Under the pieces are notes generated by a model. It made no database searches. It was not told the origin of the DNA and was given only the letters and a program-made list of their open reading frames with translations. Position numbers and translations under genes: made by a program. Of a stretch of DNA of 64,000 bases, positions 8,680 through 17,809 are shown piece by piece. The DNA lies in assembly GCA_964466195.1 (NCBI GenBank), contig CAYXMQ010000007.1, positions 96,436 to 160,435 on the forward strand, written 5' to 3'. The stretch is from PFJX01 sp964466195. Lineage in GTDB: Bacteria > Pseudomonadota > Gammaproteobacteria > Burkholderiales > Thiobacillaceae. The stretch's first letter is position 1. Every line of letters starts with the position of its first letter.

Positions 8680-9405
8680 TTATAGGGTCTTGTCCAGCCA
8701 TTCCCGAACGAGCTTGGCCACTTCGGCTTCCTTGCCCTCGTAGAAATGGCCAGTGGCCGGCAACATGCGCTGCACCGAGGCGCGATTCGCCATGGTCCGC
8801 TTGCGGGCGGCCACCATGTTCAACACCGGCGGATGATCCTGTTCCGTATAGATGTCGAAGACGGGCACGGACACGCCTTTGAAATCGTCGAAACCCATCG
8901 ACAATGCCGCCCAGCATTTGACCGGCGACGCCTTGTTGGCCACGAAATGGCTGCGTGCCATGCGCCCGCCCAGGCTATGGGAAATGAGGGCGATTTTGTC
9001 GTAGCCCTTGGCCTTGAGCCAGGCCGCCGCCTTGCCGATACGCTCGCTCGCTTCCGGGAAAGTCGCCACGTAGTCGCCCGGCGTCGCGCTGGCCGCTTGC
9101 ACGGGCATCTGGATAGACAGCGTGGTGTAGCCCTGCTCCGCCAAGCGGGTGCGCAACGCACCGTTAATGCCAAAGTCCGGGTGAACGCCCATGCCGTGTA
9201 CCAGGATCACCGCGCCGCGCGCCTTGGCTGCTTCGTTGTACAGGCTGAGAAACTTGCGGCCGCCGGCTTGTTCCAGCCAGACCGGGCCGCCATCGAGAAC
9301 AGCGGGTAATATCTCGTCCGCCCAGCGTTGCTCGCGGGCGTAGTCGGCGGCCTGGGCGTACTGGCCGCATGCCAGCAGGGTCACAAGTAAAATGAATAAG
9401 CGCAT
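8680..9405 (-). CDS. exported alpha/beta hydrolase (DUF3530-like)
   Basis: Secreted or periplasmic alpha/beta-hydrolase-fold protein, 241 aa. The N-terminus MRLFILLVTLLACGQYAQA is a signal peptide. An oxyanion-hole-like VILVHGMGVHPD is followed by the nucleophile elbow HSLGG with Ser at about residue 144. A later Asp (YTEQDHPP) and His (ATGHFYEG) complete a plausible triad. The start at 9405 was chosen because GAGGA lies about 8 nt upstream and the signal peptide begins there; 25 codons of open frame above it are ignored. The substrate is unknown. Confidence 0.8.
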   Translation of the reverse strand: MRLFILLVTLLACGQYAQAADYAREQRWADEILPAVLDGGPVWLEQAGGRKFLSLYNEAAKARGAVILVHGMGVHPDFGINGALRTRLAEQGYTTLSIQMPVQAASATPGDYVATFPEASERIGKAAAWLKAKGYDKIALISHSLGGRMARSHFVANKASPVKCWAALSMGFDDFKGVSVPVFDIYTEQDHPPVLNMVAARKRTMANRASVQRMLPATGHFYEGKEAEVAKLVREWLDKTL

Positions 9406-9565
9406 GGTGATTTCCTCATGGCAGATGGTTTCGCATGGCGGCATGGGTTTGAGGTTGAGCCTACACAGCCTCGCTACCATTCAATGGGTAGTTCGATTTG
9501 CGATCGTTTTGCAGCACGTGGTACGTAGACTACAGATTGTTTCCAACTTCGTTAAGGAATGCACG

Positions 9566-9988
9566 ATGAAACATGCCCTCGCCGTTTTGCTGACTTCAGT
9601 CGCCTGCTTGGTCTTGCCCGCATTCGCCCTGGCCGGACAGGTGGCCGATATCAAATCCACGCTGACCACGACGCGCCAACAAACCATGGCCATGCTGAGC
9701 GAAGACGATCGCGCCGTGCTGGAAATGCGCTATGACGACGCCCTCAAGTCGAGCAAGGATCTGGATGCCCTCCTCGCCGCCGCCTTGAAAAATGGCGCGC
9801 TGCGGACCGCCCAGCCGGCGTTGACGGAATTCAAGGCGATCTGGGAGGAGTTCAAGAAAACCCGCGACGCTGAAATCATCCCGCTGCTGATGTCCGGCGA
9901 GCGCCTCAAAGCCCGCCTCAAGGCGTTGACCGTGCAGGCCCCGCGCTTCAAAAAAATGAACGAGTTGCTGGACGCCTTGCCGCAATAA
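9566..9988 (+). CDS. small exported helical protein of unknown function
   Basis: A 140-aa protein beginning with a clear signal peptide (MKHALAVLLTSVACLVLPAF then ALA), so it is periplasmic. The mature part is almost entirely charged, amphipathic helix (for example MLSEDDRAVLEMRYDDALKS), suggesting a small helical bundle. It loosely recalls the periplasmic helical sensing domains of chemoreceptors and PilJ but has no signalling domain. AAGGA precedes the ATG at 9566. It is divergent from the hydrolase gene, with about 160 bp of shared promoter space. I do not recognise a named family. Confidence 0.6.
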   Translation: MKHALAVLLTSVACLVLPAFALAGQVADIKSTLTTTRQQTMAMLSEDDRAVLEMRYDDALKSSKDLDALLAAALKNGALRTAQPALTEFKAIWEEFKKTRDAEIIPLLMSGERLKARLKALTVQAPRFKKMNELLDALPQ

Positions 9989-10045
9989 TCCAGCTAGCCC
10001 ACGCTCGGCATGACCGTTTTAACTTTCTATTGAACTGTACTTACC

Positions 10046-11548
10046 ATGAACGAAACCACCCAACCGCAACACGACGAAAACCAGATCATCGCCGAACGCC
10101 GCGAGAAGCTGGCCGGCATCCGCGCGCAAGGCATTGCCTTTCCGAACGACTTCGAGCGCCGCGACTACGCCGCCGATCTGCATGCGGCGCATGGCGAGAC
10201 CGCCAAGGAAGACCTGGAAGCCAGCCCGGTCTCGGTGCAACTGGCCGGCCGCATGATGTTGAAGCGGGTCATGGGCAAGGCCAGTTTCGCCACCCTGCAG
10301 GACATGAGCGGCCGCGTGCAGATCTACATTTCGCGCGAGGCGATCGGCGAGGAAGCCTACGACGCCTTCAAGCGCTGGGATCTGGGCGACATCCTCGGCG
10401 TCACCGGCAGCCTGTTCCGGACCAAGACCAACGAGCTGACCATCCAGGCCAGTTCGGTGCGTTTGCTGACCAAGGCGTTGCGGCCGCTGCCGGAAAAATT
10501 CCACGGCCTCAGCGACCAGGAGCAGAAATACCGCCAGCGCTACCTCGATCTGATCACCAACGACGATTCCCGCCGCACCTTCATGATCCGCTCCAAGGTC
10601 ATCCAGGCCATGCGCGAGTTCTTCACGGCGCGCGGCTACCTGGAAGTGGAAACGCCGATGATGCATCCGATCCCGGGCGGCGCTTCCGCCAAGCCGTTCG
10701 AGACGCACCACAACGCGCTCGACATGCAGCTGTTCCTGCGCATCGCGCCGGAGCTGTACCTGAAGCGGCTGGTCGTCGGCGGCCTGGAAAAAGTCTTCGA
10801 GATCAACCGCAACTTCCGCAATGAAGGCATTTCGACCCGGCACAACCCGGAATTCACCATGGTCGAGTTCTACGAGGCCTATCGCGATTACCGCTACCTG
10901 ATGGATTTCACCGAGACGATGTTCCGCGACATCGCCGAGAAGGTGCTGGGCACCACGACGGTGCCGTATCAGGGCCACCAGATCGACCTGGGCGCGCCGT
11001 TCGCCCGTCTCACCGCGCTCGACGCGGTGCGCCAGTACCACCCGGAATTGCGCGCTGCGCCGCTCGACGACAAGGACTTCGTCATCGCCGAACTGCAGCG
11101 CCGCAAGATCGCCTTCCGCCCGAAAGACGGCCTCGGCGGCCTGCAGCTGACCTTGTTCGAAGAGACCACCGAACACCTGCTGATCCAGCCGACCTTCATC
11201 ATCGACTATCCGGCGGAAACCTCGCCATTGGCGCGCCGCAACGATGTCGATCCGAACCTGACCGACCGTTTCGAACTGTTCATGGTCGGCCGCGAGATCG
11301 CGAACGGCTTCTCCGAGCTGAACGATCCGGAAGACCAGGAAGCCCGCTTCGACGAGCAGGTGGCCGCCAAGGAGGCCGGCGACGAAGAGGCCATGTTCAA
11401 GGACCGCGACTATATCCGCGCGCTCGAACACGGCCTGCCGCCCACCGCCGGCGAGGGCATCGGCATCGATCGCCTGATCATGCTGCTGACCGATTCGCCC
11501 AGCATTCGCGATGTGATCCTGTTCCCGCAGTTGCGGCGGGAAGACTGA
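10046..11548 (+). CDS. lysS: lysyl-tRNA synthetase, class II
   Basis: Cytoplasmic enzyme charging tRNA-Lys, 500 aa, the normal bacterial LysS length. The N-terminal OB-fold anticodon domain includes VQLAGRMMLKRVMGKASFA. Class II motif 2 is seen as FEINRNFRNEGISTRHNPEF and motif 3 as GEGIGIDRLIMLLTDSPSIR near the C-terminus. The gene stands alone on the plus strand and is followed by a short tandem repeat rather than another gene in the same unit. Confidence 0.97.
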   Translation: MNETTQPQHDENQIIAERREKLAGIRAQGIAFPNDFERRDYAADLHAAHGETAKEDLEASPVSVQLAGRMMLKRVMGKASFATLQDMSGRVQIYISREAIGEEAYDAFKRWDLGDILGVTGSLFRTKTNELTIQASSVRLLTKALRPLPEKFHGLSDQEQKYRQRYLDLITNDDSRRTFMIRSKVIQAMREFFTARGYLEVETPMMHPIPGGASAKPFETHHNALDMQLFLRIAPELYLKRLVVGGLEKVFEINRNFRNEGISTRHNPEFTMVEFYEAYRDYRYLMDFTETMFRDIAEKVLGTTTVPYQGHQIDLGAPFARLTALDAVRQYHPELRAAPLDDKDFVIAELQRRKIAFRPKDGLGGLQLTLFEETTEHLLIQPTFIIDYPAETSPLARRNDVDPNLTDRFELFMVGREIANGFSELNDPEDQEARFDEQVAAKEAGDEEAMFKDRDYIRALEHGLPPTAGEGIGIDRLIMLLTDSPSIRDVILFPQLRRED

Positions 11549-11551
11549 AAA

Positions 11552-11616
11552 GCGCTGAACCGCGCTGAACCGCGACGGGGCGGCGACACGGGGTTGCGAC
11601 ACGGGGTTGCGACACA
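11552..11616. repeat. two short tandem repeats downstream of lysS
   Basis: Immediately after lysS, GCGCTGAACC occurs twice in direct tandem (11552-11571). It is followed by about 2.6 copies of the 13-mer GCGACACGGGGTT (11583-11616). The units are near perfect and non-coding. This looks like local slippage-generated repetition rather than a mobile element. Confidence 0.8.
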
Positions 11617-11703
11617 GGCCTCGGCCGGCGCGCACGAATTGCAGAAATCGCGTAATTTGCATGTCTGATTGCTGGCGGATGTTCCGCTGACTGGACCGGC
11701 CCG

Positions 11704-12864
11704 ATGAAGCTCAAATCCGTATCGCTGTTGCTGTTCGCCGCCGCACTTGCGGGCGGCCTCGCTTACCAGTTCGGCGGCCGGCCGGCAGAGCAAGCCGGCG
11801 CCGCGAAAAAACCGCCGCCGCCGGTGCCGGTCAGCGTCGCCCAGGCCAGCCTGCGTGACATGCCGGTATTGCTGCCGGTGGTCGGGCGCGGCGAGGCCTA
11901 TGCCAGCGTCACGCTGAAATCGCGCGTCGATGGCCAGGTCAGCGAGGTTCCTTTCAGCGAAGGGCAACGGGTGAGCGCCGGCCAGGTCTTGTTGCAGCTC
12001 GATCCGGCCGATTTCAAGGCCAAGGTGGCCCAGGCCGAGGCCATACTGGCGCGCGACCAGGCCTTGCTGATCAAGGCGCGCGCCGATGTCGAACGCTATC
12101 AGACGCTGCAGAAACAGGGCTTCGTCGCCGAGGAAAAAGTCGCCGAAGTCCGCGCCAACGCCGCCGCCTTGAGCGCCACGATTGCGGCCGATCAGGCCGC
12201 GCTGGATCTGGCCAGTCTGCAACTCGGCTACACCACGTTGCGCGCGCCTTTCGCCGGCATCGTTGGCGCCAAGCTGGTTTATCCCGGGGCTTCGGTGAAG
12301 ATCAACGAAACCGCGCTGGCCGTGGTGAACCGGGTGCAGCCCATCTACGTCTCCTTCGCGGTGCCGGAAAAGCATCTGCCCGACATCCGCGCCGCCATGG
12401 CCAGGGGCGGCATCCAGGTCGCTGTGCAGGCGCCGGGCGAAGGCGCTCAGGTGCTCAGCGGCGCGACCCGTTTCATCGACAACGCCGTCGATACCTCTAC
12501 CGGCACCATTCGGATGAAAGCCGAACTGGCGAATGAACAAGGCTTGCTGTCGCCGGGACAGTTCCTCAACCTGAACCTGCGCCTGGATACCCTGCGCGCG
12601 GCGGTGGTGACGCCCGCCGAGGCGGTGCAGCAAGGCCCGGACGGCAGTTTTGTCCATGTCGTCAAAGCGGATGCCGGCAGCGAAATGCGCAGCGTGGAAG
12701 TCGGCTTCGTCCAGGCCGGCTGGGCGGTGATCAGCAAGGGCCTCGCGGCCGGCGAAACCGTCGTCACCGATGGCCATTCCCGCCTGGTTCCGGGCGCCAA
12801 GGTGAAGGTGAAATCCCCGTCCGCAGCCGGGAAGAAGCCGCCCTCCCCCGCTGCGGCGCACTGA
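11704..12864 (+). CDS. RND efflux periplasmic adaptor (membrane fusion protein)
   Basis: Periplasmic adaptor that links an RND pump to an outer-membrane channel, 386 aa. It has an N-terminal signal/anchor segment (LLLFAAALAGGLAYQFGG). The barrel-sandwich half-motifs flank a helical hairpin: VTLKSRVDGQVSEVPFSEGQ near residue 70 and LQLGYTTLRAPFAGIVGAKL near 175. The beta-barrel and membrane-proximal domains follow. It sits 10 bp before the RND permease gene. No outer-membrane factor gene is adjacent, so a TolC-type partner must be encoded elsewhere. Confidence 0.93.
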   Translation: MKLKSVSLLLFAAALAGGLAYQFGGRPAEQAGAAKKPPPPVPVSVAQASLRDMPVLLPVVGRGEAYASVTLKSRVDGQVSEVPFSEGQRVSAGQVLLQLDPADFKAKVAQAEAILARDQALLIKARADVERYQTLQKQGFVAEEKVAEVRANAAALSATIAADQAALDLASLQLGYTTLRAPFAGIVGAKLVYPGASVKINETALAVVNRVQPIYVSFAVPEKHLPDIRAAMARGGIQVAVQAPGEGAQVLSGATRFIDNAVDTSTGTIRMKAELANEQGLLSPGQFLNLNLRLDTLRAAVVTPAEAVQQGPDGSFVHVVKADAGSEMRSVEVGFVQAGWAVISKGLAAGETVVTDGHSRLVPGAKVKVKSPSAAGKKPPSPAAAH

Positions 12865-12874
12865 GCGCAAGCGC

Positions 12875-15800
12875 ATGCAACTGCCCGAACTCTGCATCCG
12901 CCGGCCGGTGATGACCACGCTGCTGATGGCGGCGTTCGTGATTTTCGGCATCCTGGCTTACCGCGCTCTGCCGGTATCGGAACTGCCCAGCGTCGACTTT
13001 CCCACTATTTCGGTCAGCGCCAACCTGCCGGGCGCTTCGCCGGAGACCATGGCCGCGTCCGTGGCGACGCCGCTGGAGGCGCAGTTTTCGACCATCGCCG
13101 GGCTGGACAACATGAGTTCCGTCAGCGCCCGCGGCGCCACGTCGATCACGCTGCAATTCAGCCTGGAACGGGACATCGACGCCGCCGCCCAGGACGTCCA
13201 GGCGGCCATCGCCGCGGCGCAGCGCAAGTTGCCGCCGGACATGCCGACGCCGCCCTCGTATCGCAAGGTGAATCCGGCCGACAGCCCGATCTTCTATATC
13301 GCCATGCTGTCCGCCACGCTGCCTTTGCAGGCGGTGAACGAATACGCCGAGACCCAGCTCGCACAGCGCATTTCCACGATCCCCGGCGTCGCCCAGGTGC
13401 TGATTTTCGGCGCCCAGAAATTCGCCATCCGCATTCATGCCGATCCGAATCAGCTCGCCTCGCGCGGCATCGGCATCGACGAATTGCAGAAGGCGGTCGC
13501 GCAAGCCAACGTCAACCTGCCGACCGGCAGTCTGGAAGGCGAAAAACAGAGTTTCTCGATCCGCACCAACGGCCAACTGGAAAACGCCGCCGCCTACCGG
13601 CCGTTGATCGTGGCGTATCGCAACGGCGCGCCGGTGCGACTGGAAGAGGTCGCGGCCGTGCACGACAGCGTCGAAGACAACAAGCGGGCCAACTGGCTGG
13701 TCGACAAGGACCGGCAAGCGCGCGCCATCATCCTGGCGATTCAGCGCCAGCCCGGCGCCAACACCATCGCCACGGTGGACGCCATCAAGGCCGTCTTGCC
13801 GGCGTTCCAGGAAAAACTGCCGGCCTCCATCGAACTGAAGGTGTTCTACGACCGCAGCGTCTCCATCCACGAATCGGTCAACGATGTGCAGTTCACGCTG
13901 GTGCTGGCCGGCTGTCTGGTGATCCTGGTGATTCTGCTGTTCCTGCGCAATCTGTCGGCCACGCTGATTCCGGCGCTGGCCTTGCCGATCTCGGTCATCG
14001 GCACGTTCGCCGTCATGTACGCCTTCGGCTACAGCCTGGACAACCTGTCGCTGCTGGCGCTGACCTTGTCGGTGGGCTTCGTCGTGGACGACGCCATCGT
14101 CATGCTGGAGAACATCGTGCGCCATGTGGAAAAGGGGGAAACCCCGTTCCAGGCGGCGATCCAGGGCGCGCGCGAGATCGGTTTCACGATCATTTCGATG
14201 ACGCTGTCCCTGGTCGCCGTGTTCATCCCGGTGATGTTCATGGGCGGCATCATCGGCCGCCTGCTGCATGAATTCGCGGTGACCATCAGCGCCGCCATCC
14301 TGGTCTCCGGTTTCGTCTCGCTGACCCTGACGCCGATGCTGGCCAGCCGGATGCTGCGGGCCGATCTGGGCCCGCAGAAGGCCCGCCGGCACGGCCGCCT
14401 GTACGGGCTGTTCGAGCGCGGCTTCGCCCGCCTGCTGGACGGCTACCGCAGCAGCCTGAGCTGGGCGATGGCGCATTCGCCCTGGGTGCTGGCGGTCTTC
14501 CTGCTGACCGTGGCGGCCAGCATTGCCCTGTATCGCGATATCCCGAAGGAATTCCTGCCCAGCGGCGATTCCGGCCAGATCATCGCCTACACCGAGGGCG
14601 CGCCGGACGCTTCCTTCGCCAGCATGGTGGCGCGCCAGCGCGCCGTCGCGGCCATTGCGGCCAAGAACCCCAATATCGAAACCTTCATGTCGGTGGTGGG
14701 CGCCGGCGGTTCCCGCATCACCGCGAACACCGGCATCATGCTGTTCAAGCTGAAGCCGCGGCATGGCGTCGCCAACCCGCGCCGGCTGACCCCGGACGAA
14801 TTGATCCAGGAACTGCGGCCCAAGCTGGCCTCCGTGCCCGGCATCAAGGTCTCGCTGCAAAACCCGCCCGCCATCCGCTTGAGCGGGCAGATCACCTCCG
14901 GCCAGTATCAGTACACGCTGCAGGACACCGATCTGAACGAGCTGTATCGCTGGACCGATACATTGCTCGAACGCATCCGCAAGCTGCCCGGCTTCCTCGA
15001 TGTGAACAGCAATCTGAACAACAAGAGCCCGGTGATGGCGCTCGACGTCGATCGCGACAAGATCGCCGCGCTGGGCTTGAGTTTCGGCCAGGTCGAGGAT
15101 GCGCTGCAGAGCGCGTTCAGTTCGCGCCAGATCAGCACCATCTACGGAGCCACCAACCAGTACCAGGTCATACTGGAACTGGCGCCCGAATTCCAGGCCG
15201 ATCCCGCCATCCTGGCGCGGCTGCATGTGCTTTCCAGCAACGGCAATCTGATTCCGCTCGACACCGTGGCCCGCATCACCCGCGCCTCGCAGGCGCTGAC
15301 CGTCAATCACCAGGGCCAGCTGCCGTCGGTGACGATCTCGTTCAACCTGCAGCCCGGCGTTTCGCTCGGCGAGGCGGTGGAAAGCCTGAAGGCGATGGAA
15401 CGGGACATGCGCCTGCCGGTTTCGCTCAACACCAGCCTGCAAGGCGCGGCGCAGGCCTTCGAGGCCTCGCAGCAGGGCTTGGGCTTGCTGCTGCTGGTGG
15501 CGGTGCTGGTGGTTTATCTGGTGCTGGGCATCCTCTACGAGAGCTTCATCCACCCGCTCACCATCCTGTCCGGCCTGCCCTCGGCCGGCCTCGGCGCGCT
15601 GCTGACGCTGACCCTGTTCAAGGTGGATCTGAGCCTGTATGCCTTCGTCGGCATCATCATGCTGATCGGCATCGTCAAGAAAAACGCCATCATGATGATC
15701 GACTTCGCCCTCGACAAGCAGCGCAAGGAAGGCATGCCGGCGCAAGACGCCATTTTCCAGGCCTGTTTGGTCCGCTTCCGGCCGATCATGATGACCACGC

Positions 15801-16018
15801 TGGCGGCGCTGGCCGGCACCCTGCCCATCGCCATCGGCTGGGGGGCGGGCGCGGAAATCCGCCAGCCGCTGGGTTTGGCCGTGGTGGGCGGTCTGGTCCT
15901 GTCGCAGTTCCTGACGCTGTACCTGACGCCGGTGATCTATCTATACATGGAACGGCTCGGCGATCATTTCAGAGCCAAACCCGCCAGCGTCGTCCCCGCA
16001 AGCATCGAAAAACCATGA
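12875..16018 (+). CDS. RND efflux transporter permease (AcrB/MexF type)
   Basis: Inner-membrane proton-driven pump of 1047 aa, full length for the hydrophobic/amphiphilic efflux RND family. It begins with the first transmembrane helix (MTTLLMAAFVIFGILAYRAL). The proton-relay aspartates appear in VGFVVDDAIVMLENI near residue 404, and the second-half equivalent is GIVKKNAIMMIDFALD. The organisation is TM1, periplasmic porter domain, TM2-7, second porter domain, TM8-12. Its stop overlaps the start of a MoxR ATPase gene by four bases (ATGA), an unusual partner. Substrates cannot be inferred. Confidence 0.95.
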   Translation: MQLPELCIRRPVMTTLLMAAFVIFGILAYRALPVSELPSVDFPTISVSANLPGASPETMAASVATPLEAQFSTIAGLDNMSSVSARGATSITLQFSLERDIDAAAQDVQAAIAAAQRKLPPDMPTPPSYRKVNPADSPIFYIAMLSATLPLQAVNEYAETQLAQRISTIPGVAQVLIFGAQKFAIRIHADPNQLASRGIGIDELQKAVAQANVNLPTGSLEGEKQSFSIRTNGQLENAAAYRPLIVAYRNGAPVRLEEVAAVHDSVEDNKRANWLVDKDRQARAIILAIQRQPGANTIATVDAIKAVLPAFQEKLPASIELKVFYDRSVSIHESVNDVQFTLVLAGCLVILVILLFLRNLSATLIPALALPISVIGTFAVMYAFGYSLDNLSLLALTLSVGFVVDDAIVMLENIVRHVEKGETPFQAAIQGAREIGFTIISMTLSLVAVFIPVMFMGGIIGRLLHEFAVTISAAILVSGFVSLTLTPMLASRMLRADLGPQKARRHGRLYGLFERGFARLLDGYRSSLSWAMAHSPWVLAVFLLTVAASIALYRDIPKEFLPSGDSGQIIAYTEGAPDASFASMVARQRAVAAIAAKNPNIETFMSVVGAGGSRITANTGIMLFKLKPRHGVANPRRLTPDELIQELRPKLASVPGIKVSLQNPPAIRLSGQITSGQYQYTLQDTDLNELYRWTDTLLERIRKLPGFLDVNSNLNNKSPVMALDVDRDKIAALGLSFGQVEDALQSAFSSRQISTIYGATNQYQVILELAPEFQADPAILARLHVLSSNGNLIPLDTVARITRASQALTVNHQGQLPSVTISFNLQPGVSLGEAVESLKAMERDMRLPVSLNTSLQGAAQAFEASQQGLGLLLLVAVLVVYLVLGILYESFIHPLTILSGLPSAGLGALLTLTLFKVDLSLYAFVGIIMLIGIVKKNAIMMIDFALDKQRKEGMPAQDAIFQACLVRFRPIMMTTLAALAGTLPIAIGWGAGAEIRQPLGLAVVGGLVLSQFLTLYLTPVIYLYMERLGDHFRAKPASVVPASIEKP

Positions 16019-16929
16019 CACCCGCCCTGCAGCAAGCCCTGACCCAGATCAATCACGTCGTATTAGGCAAGGCGAACCAGGTGCGTCTGTGCCTGGCCTG
16101 CCTGCTGGCGCGCGGCCATCTGCTGATCGAGGACGTGCCCGGCGTCGGCAAGACCACGCTGGCGCACGCCCTGGCGCGCACGCTGGGACTGGAATTTCAC
16201 CGCATCCAGTTCACCAGCGACCTGCTGCCGGCCGACATCCTGGGCGCCGCCATCTATGACCGCGACAGCGGCAGTTTCAGCTTCCATCCCGGCCCGATCT
16301 TTGCGCAGGTGATCCTGGCGGACGAAATCAACCGCGCCAGCCCGAAGGCGCAAAGCGCGCTGCTGGAAGCGATGGAGGAAGGCCAGGTGACGCTGGAAGG
16401 CGAAACGCGCCCGCTGCCGACGCCGTTCTTCGTCATTGCGACGCAAAATCCGAGCGACCAGATCGGTGCCTTTCCGCTGCCGGAATCGCAGCTCGACCGC
16501 TTTCTGCTGCGCATCCGTCTGGGTTTTCCCGACCACGCGGCGGAACGCGCCCTGCTGCGCGGCGAGGACCGGCGCGACCTGCTGGCGGCGTTGCCGGCGG
16601 CGATCAGCGCCGACGAGTTCGTCGTGCAGCAAAAACAGGTGCAGCAGGTGCACGTGGCCGATGCGCTGCTCGATTATCTGCAAGCCCTGATCGCCGCCAG
16701 CCGGCAGGATGCGCGCTTCATCGCCGGCCTGTCGCCGCGCGCCGGCCTCGGCCTGCTGCGCGTCGCGCAAGCCTGGGCCTATCTGGACGGGCGCGACTTC
16801 GTGCAGCCGGAAGACGTGCAGGCCGTGCTGCCCGCGCTGACGCCGCATCGGCTGTTTCCCACCGTCGGCCTGGTGCAGCCCCAAGAAGATTGGGCGGCGC
16901 GGATACTGCTGGAGGTGGCGATTCCGTGA
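16015..16929 (+). CDS. MoxR-family AAA+ ATPase
   Basis: Cytoplasmic AAA+ chaperone-like ATPase of 304 aa. Walker A is DVPGVGKTTLA near residues 40-50 and Walker B is LADEINRASPKAQSALLEAM from about residue 102. The sensor region reads ATQNPSDQIGAFPLPESQLD and the C-terminal lid domain is present. MoxR proteins normally sit beside DUF58 and VWA-domain genes and mature or assemble those partners; none are found here. Instead the start codon overlaps the RND permease stop, so it is probably translated with the pump. Confidence 0.93.
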   Translation: MTPALQQALTQINHVVLGKANQVRLCLACLLARGHLLIEDVPGVGKTTLAHALARTLGLEFHRIQFTSDLLPADILGAAIYDRDSGSFSFHPGPIFAQVILADEINRASPKAQSALLEAMEEGQVTLEGETRPLPTPFFVIATQNPSDQIGAFPLPESQLDRFLLRIRLGFPDHAAERALLRGEDRRDLLAALPAAISADEFVVQQKQVQQVHVADALLDYLQALIAASRQDARFIAGLSPRAGLGLLRVAQAWAYLDGRDFVQPEDVQAVLPALTPHRLFPTVGLVQPQEDWAARILLEVAIP

Positions 16930-17221
16930 GCGGGTCGTTGGGGCTGCCGAACCCGGAGTACGCATGGCCTTTGACGTATTGACGGTGTTCTTGCTTAGGT
17001 CGAGACGCCATTCAAGGATTGAGGTGAATGTCGAGCCATCGGCGCAAGACTACGGACAGTGAGCAGGGTGGAAGGCGCTGCGCTTTTCCGCCCTACGCGG
17101 GCTGCAACATAAAAAACCTGTCCCGCACCTGCGCGGTTGTTGGCTTGATCCAACGACCGGAAGAGTGAATCGTCCTTGCCTTGCAGGCTGCCGGTAGCGT
17201 CTCGCTTAGCGGCGCGGCACA
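16930..17221. other. non-coding gap between convergent moxR and GDYXXLXY genes
   Basis: No gene is seen in this stretch of about 290 bp. It contains a REP-like palindrome (17066-17093, listed separately). The remainder gives open frames in several phases whose translations (for example APMARHSPQSLNGVST) look like intergenic repeat read-through, not protein. Confidence 0.5.
17066..17093. repeat. REP-like intergenic palindrome
   Basis: The 28-base stretch is an imperfect hairpin: GGGTGGAA pairs with TTCCGCCC (one G-U type mismatch), enclosing AGGCGC/GCGCTT with a one-base turn. It lies between convergent genes. Elements of this shape are commonly dispersed repeats in proteobacterial genomes and can also act as transcription terminators. 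Only one copy is in this window. Confidence 0.5.
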
Positions 17222-17809
17222 TCAAAACAACGTCTCCCGATAAGCCTCGCGGCCGTCGAGCAGCACCGCCTGGATGCCGGCTTTGCCGCGGCTGTCGATG
17301 GCGACGTGGATGGTGACTTTTTCGCCGCCGGTCGGGCGCTCGATCTGACGGCCGGTGCCTTCCTGGACGAAGTACTGTTCGATGCCGTAGCGCACGAATA
17401 GCGTGTGTTGCCTGGCTTGCCGGTTGCCGGTGCGGACCCAGCCGCCGCCGTCGAAATCGTCCACCTCGCCCTTGAGCGCGATCAGCCCGGCTGGGACGGC
17501 GTTGCGCTGGTGATGCACGGAAATGGCTTTCGCGCCGCCGGGCTCGGGTTTGAGCGCGACCCAGACCGTGTCGTGCCGCTTGAAGTCCTTGTCGCCGGCG
17601 AGCGCCGCTTCGCCAGTGAGGGGCAGTTGGCTGATCGTGTAGTTGAGACGGGCGTAATCGCCCATGAACAACGAGCGCGGATCGACCGGCTCGGTTTGCA
17701 GCAGGACCGGCGTGCCGGTGCTGAGCGTCCATTGCTTGTCGGCGATCATCGCCGCCAGCGCAGCAACCTCGACGGCCAGCAGCAGCATGAGCTTAGGCCA
17801 GAGCGTCAT
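17222..17809 (-). CDS. GDYXXLXY domain membrane-anchored protein
   Basis: A 195-aa protein with one N-terminal membrane helix (LMLLLAVEVAALAAMIADK) and a periplasmic body carrying the family signature GDYARLNY at residues 50-57. The family has no established biochemical role. It overlaps the upstream DUF2157 gene by four bases (ATGA). These two families are habitual neighbours, so the two products probably act together in the envelope. Confidence 0.85.
   Translation of the reverse strand: MTLWPKLMLLLAVEVAALAAMIADKQWTLSTGTPVLLQTEPVDPRSLFMGDYARLNYTISQLPLTGEAALAGDKDFKRHDTVWVALKPEPGGAKAISVHHQRNAVPAGLIALKGEVDDFDGGGWVRTGNRQARQHTLFVRYGIEQYFVQEGTGRQIERPTGGEKVTIHVAIDSRGKAGIQAVLLDGREAYRETLF

Noticed and set aside
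12764..15745. A 993-codon open frame antisense to the RND permease
   Set aside because: It mirrors a canonical AcrB-type gene, has His/Gln/Arg-rich composition, no domain and no ribosome site.
16015..16929. A complete MoxR-DUF58-VWA operon
   Set aside because: Only the MoxR ATPase is present; the next genes are convergent and unrelated.
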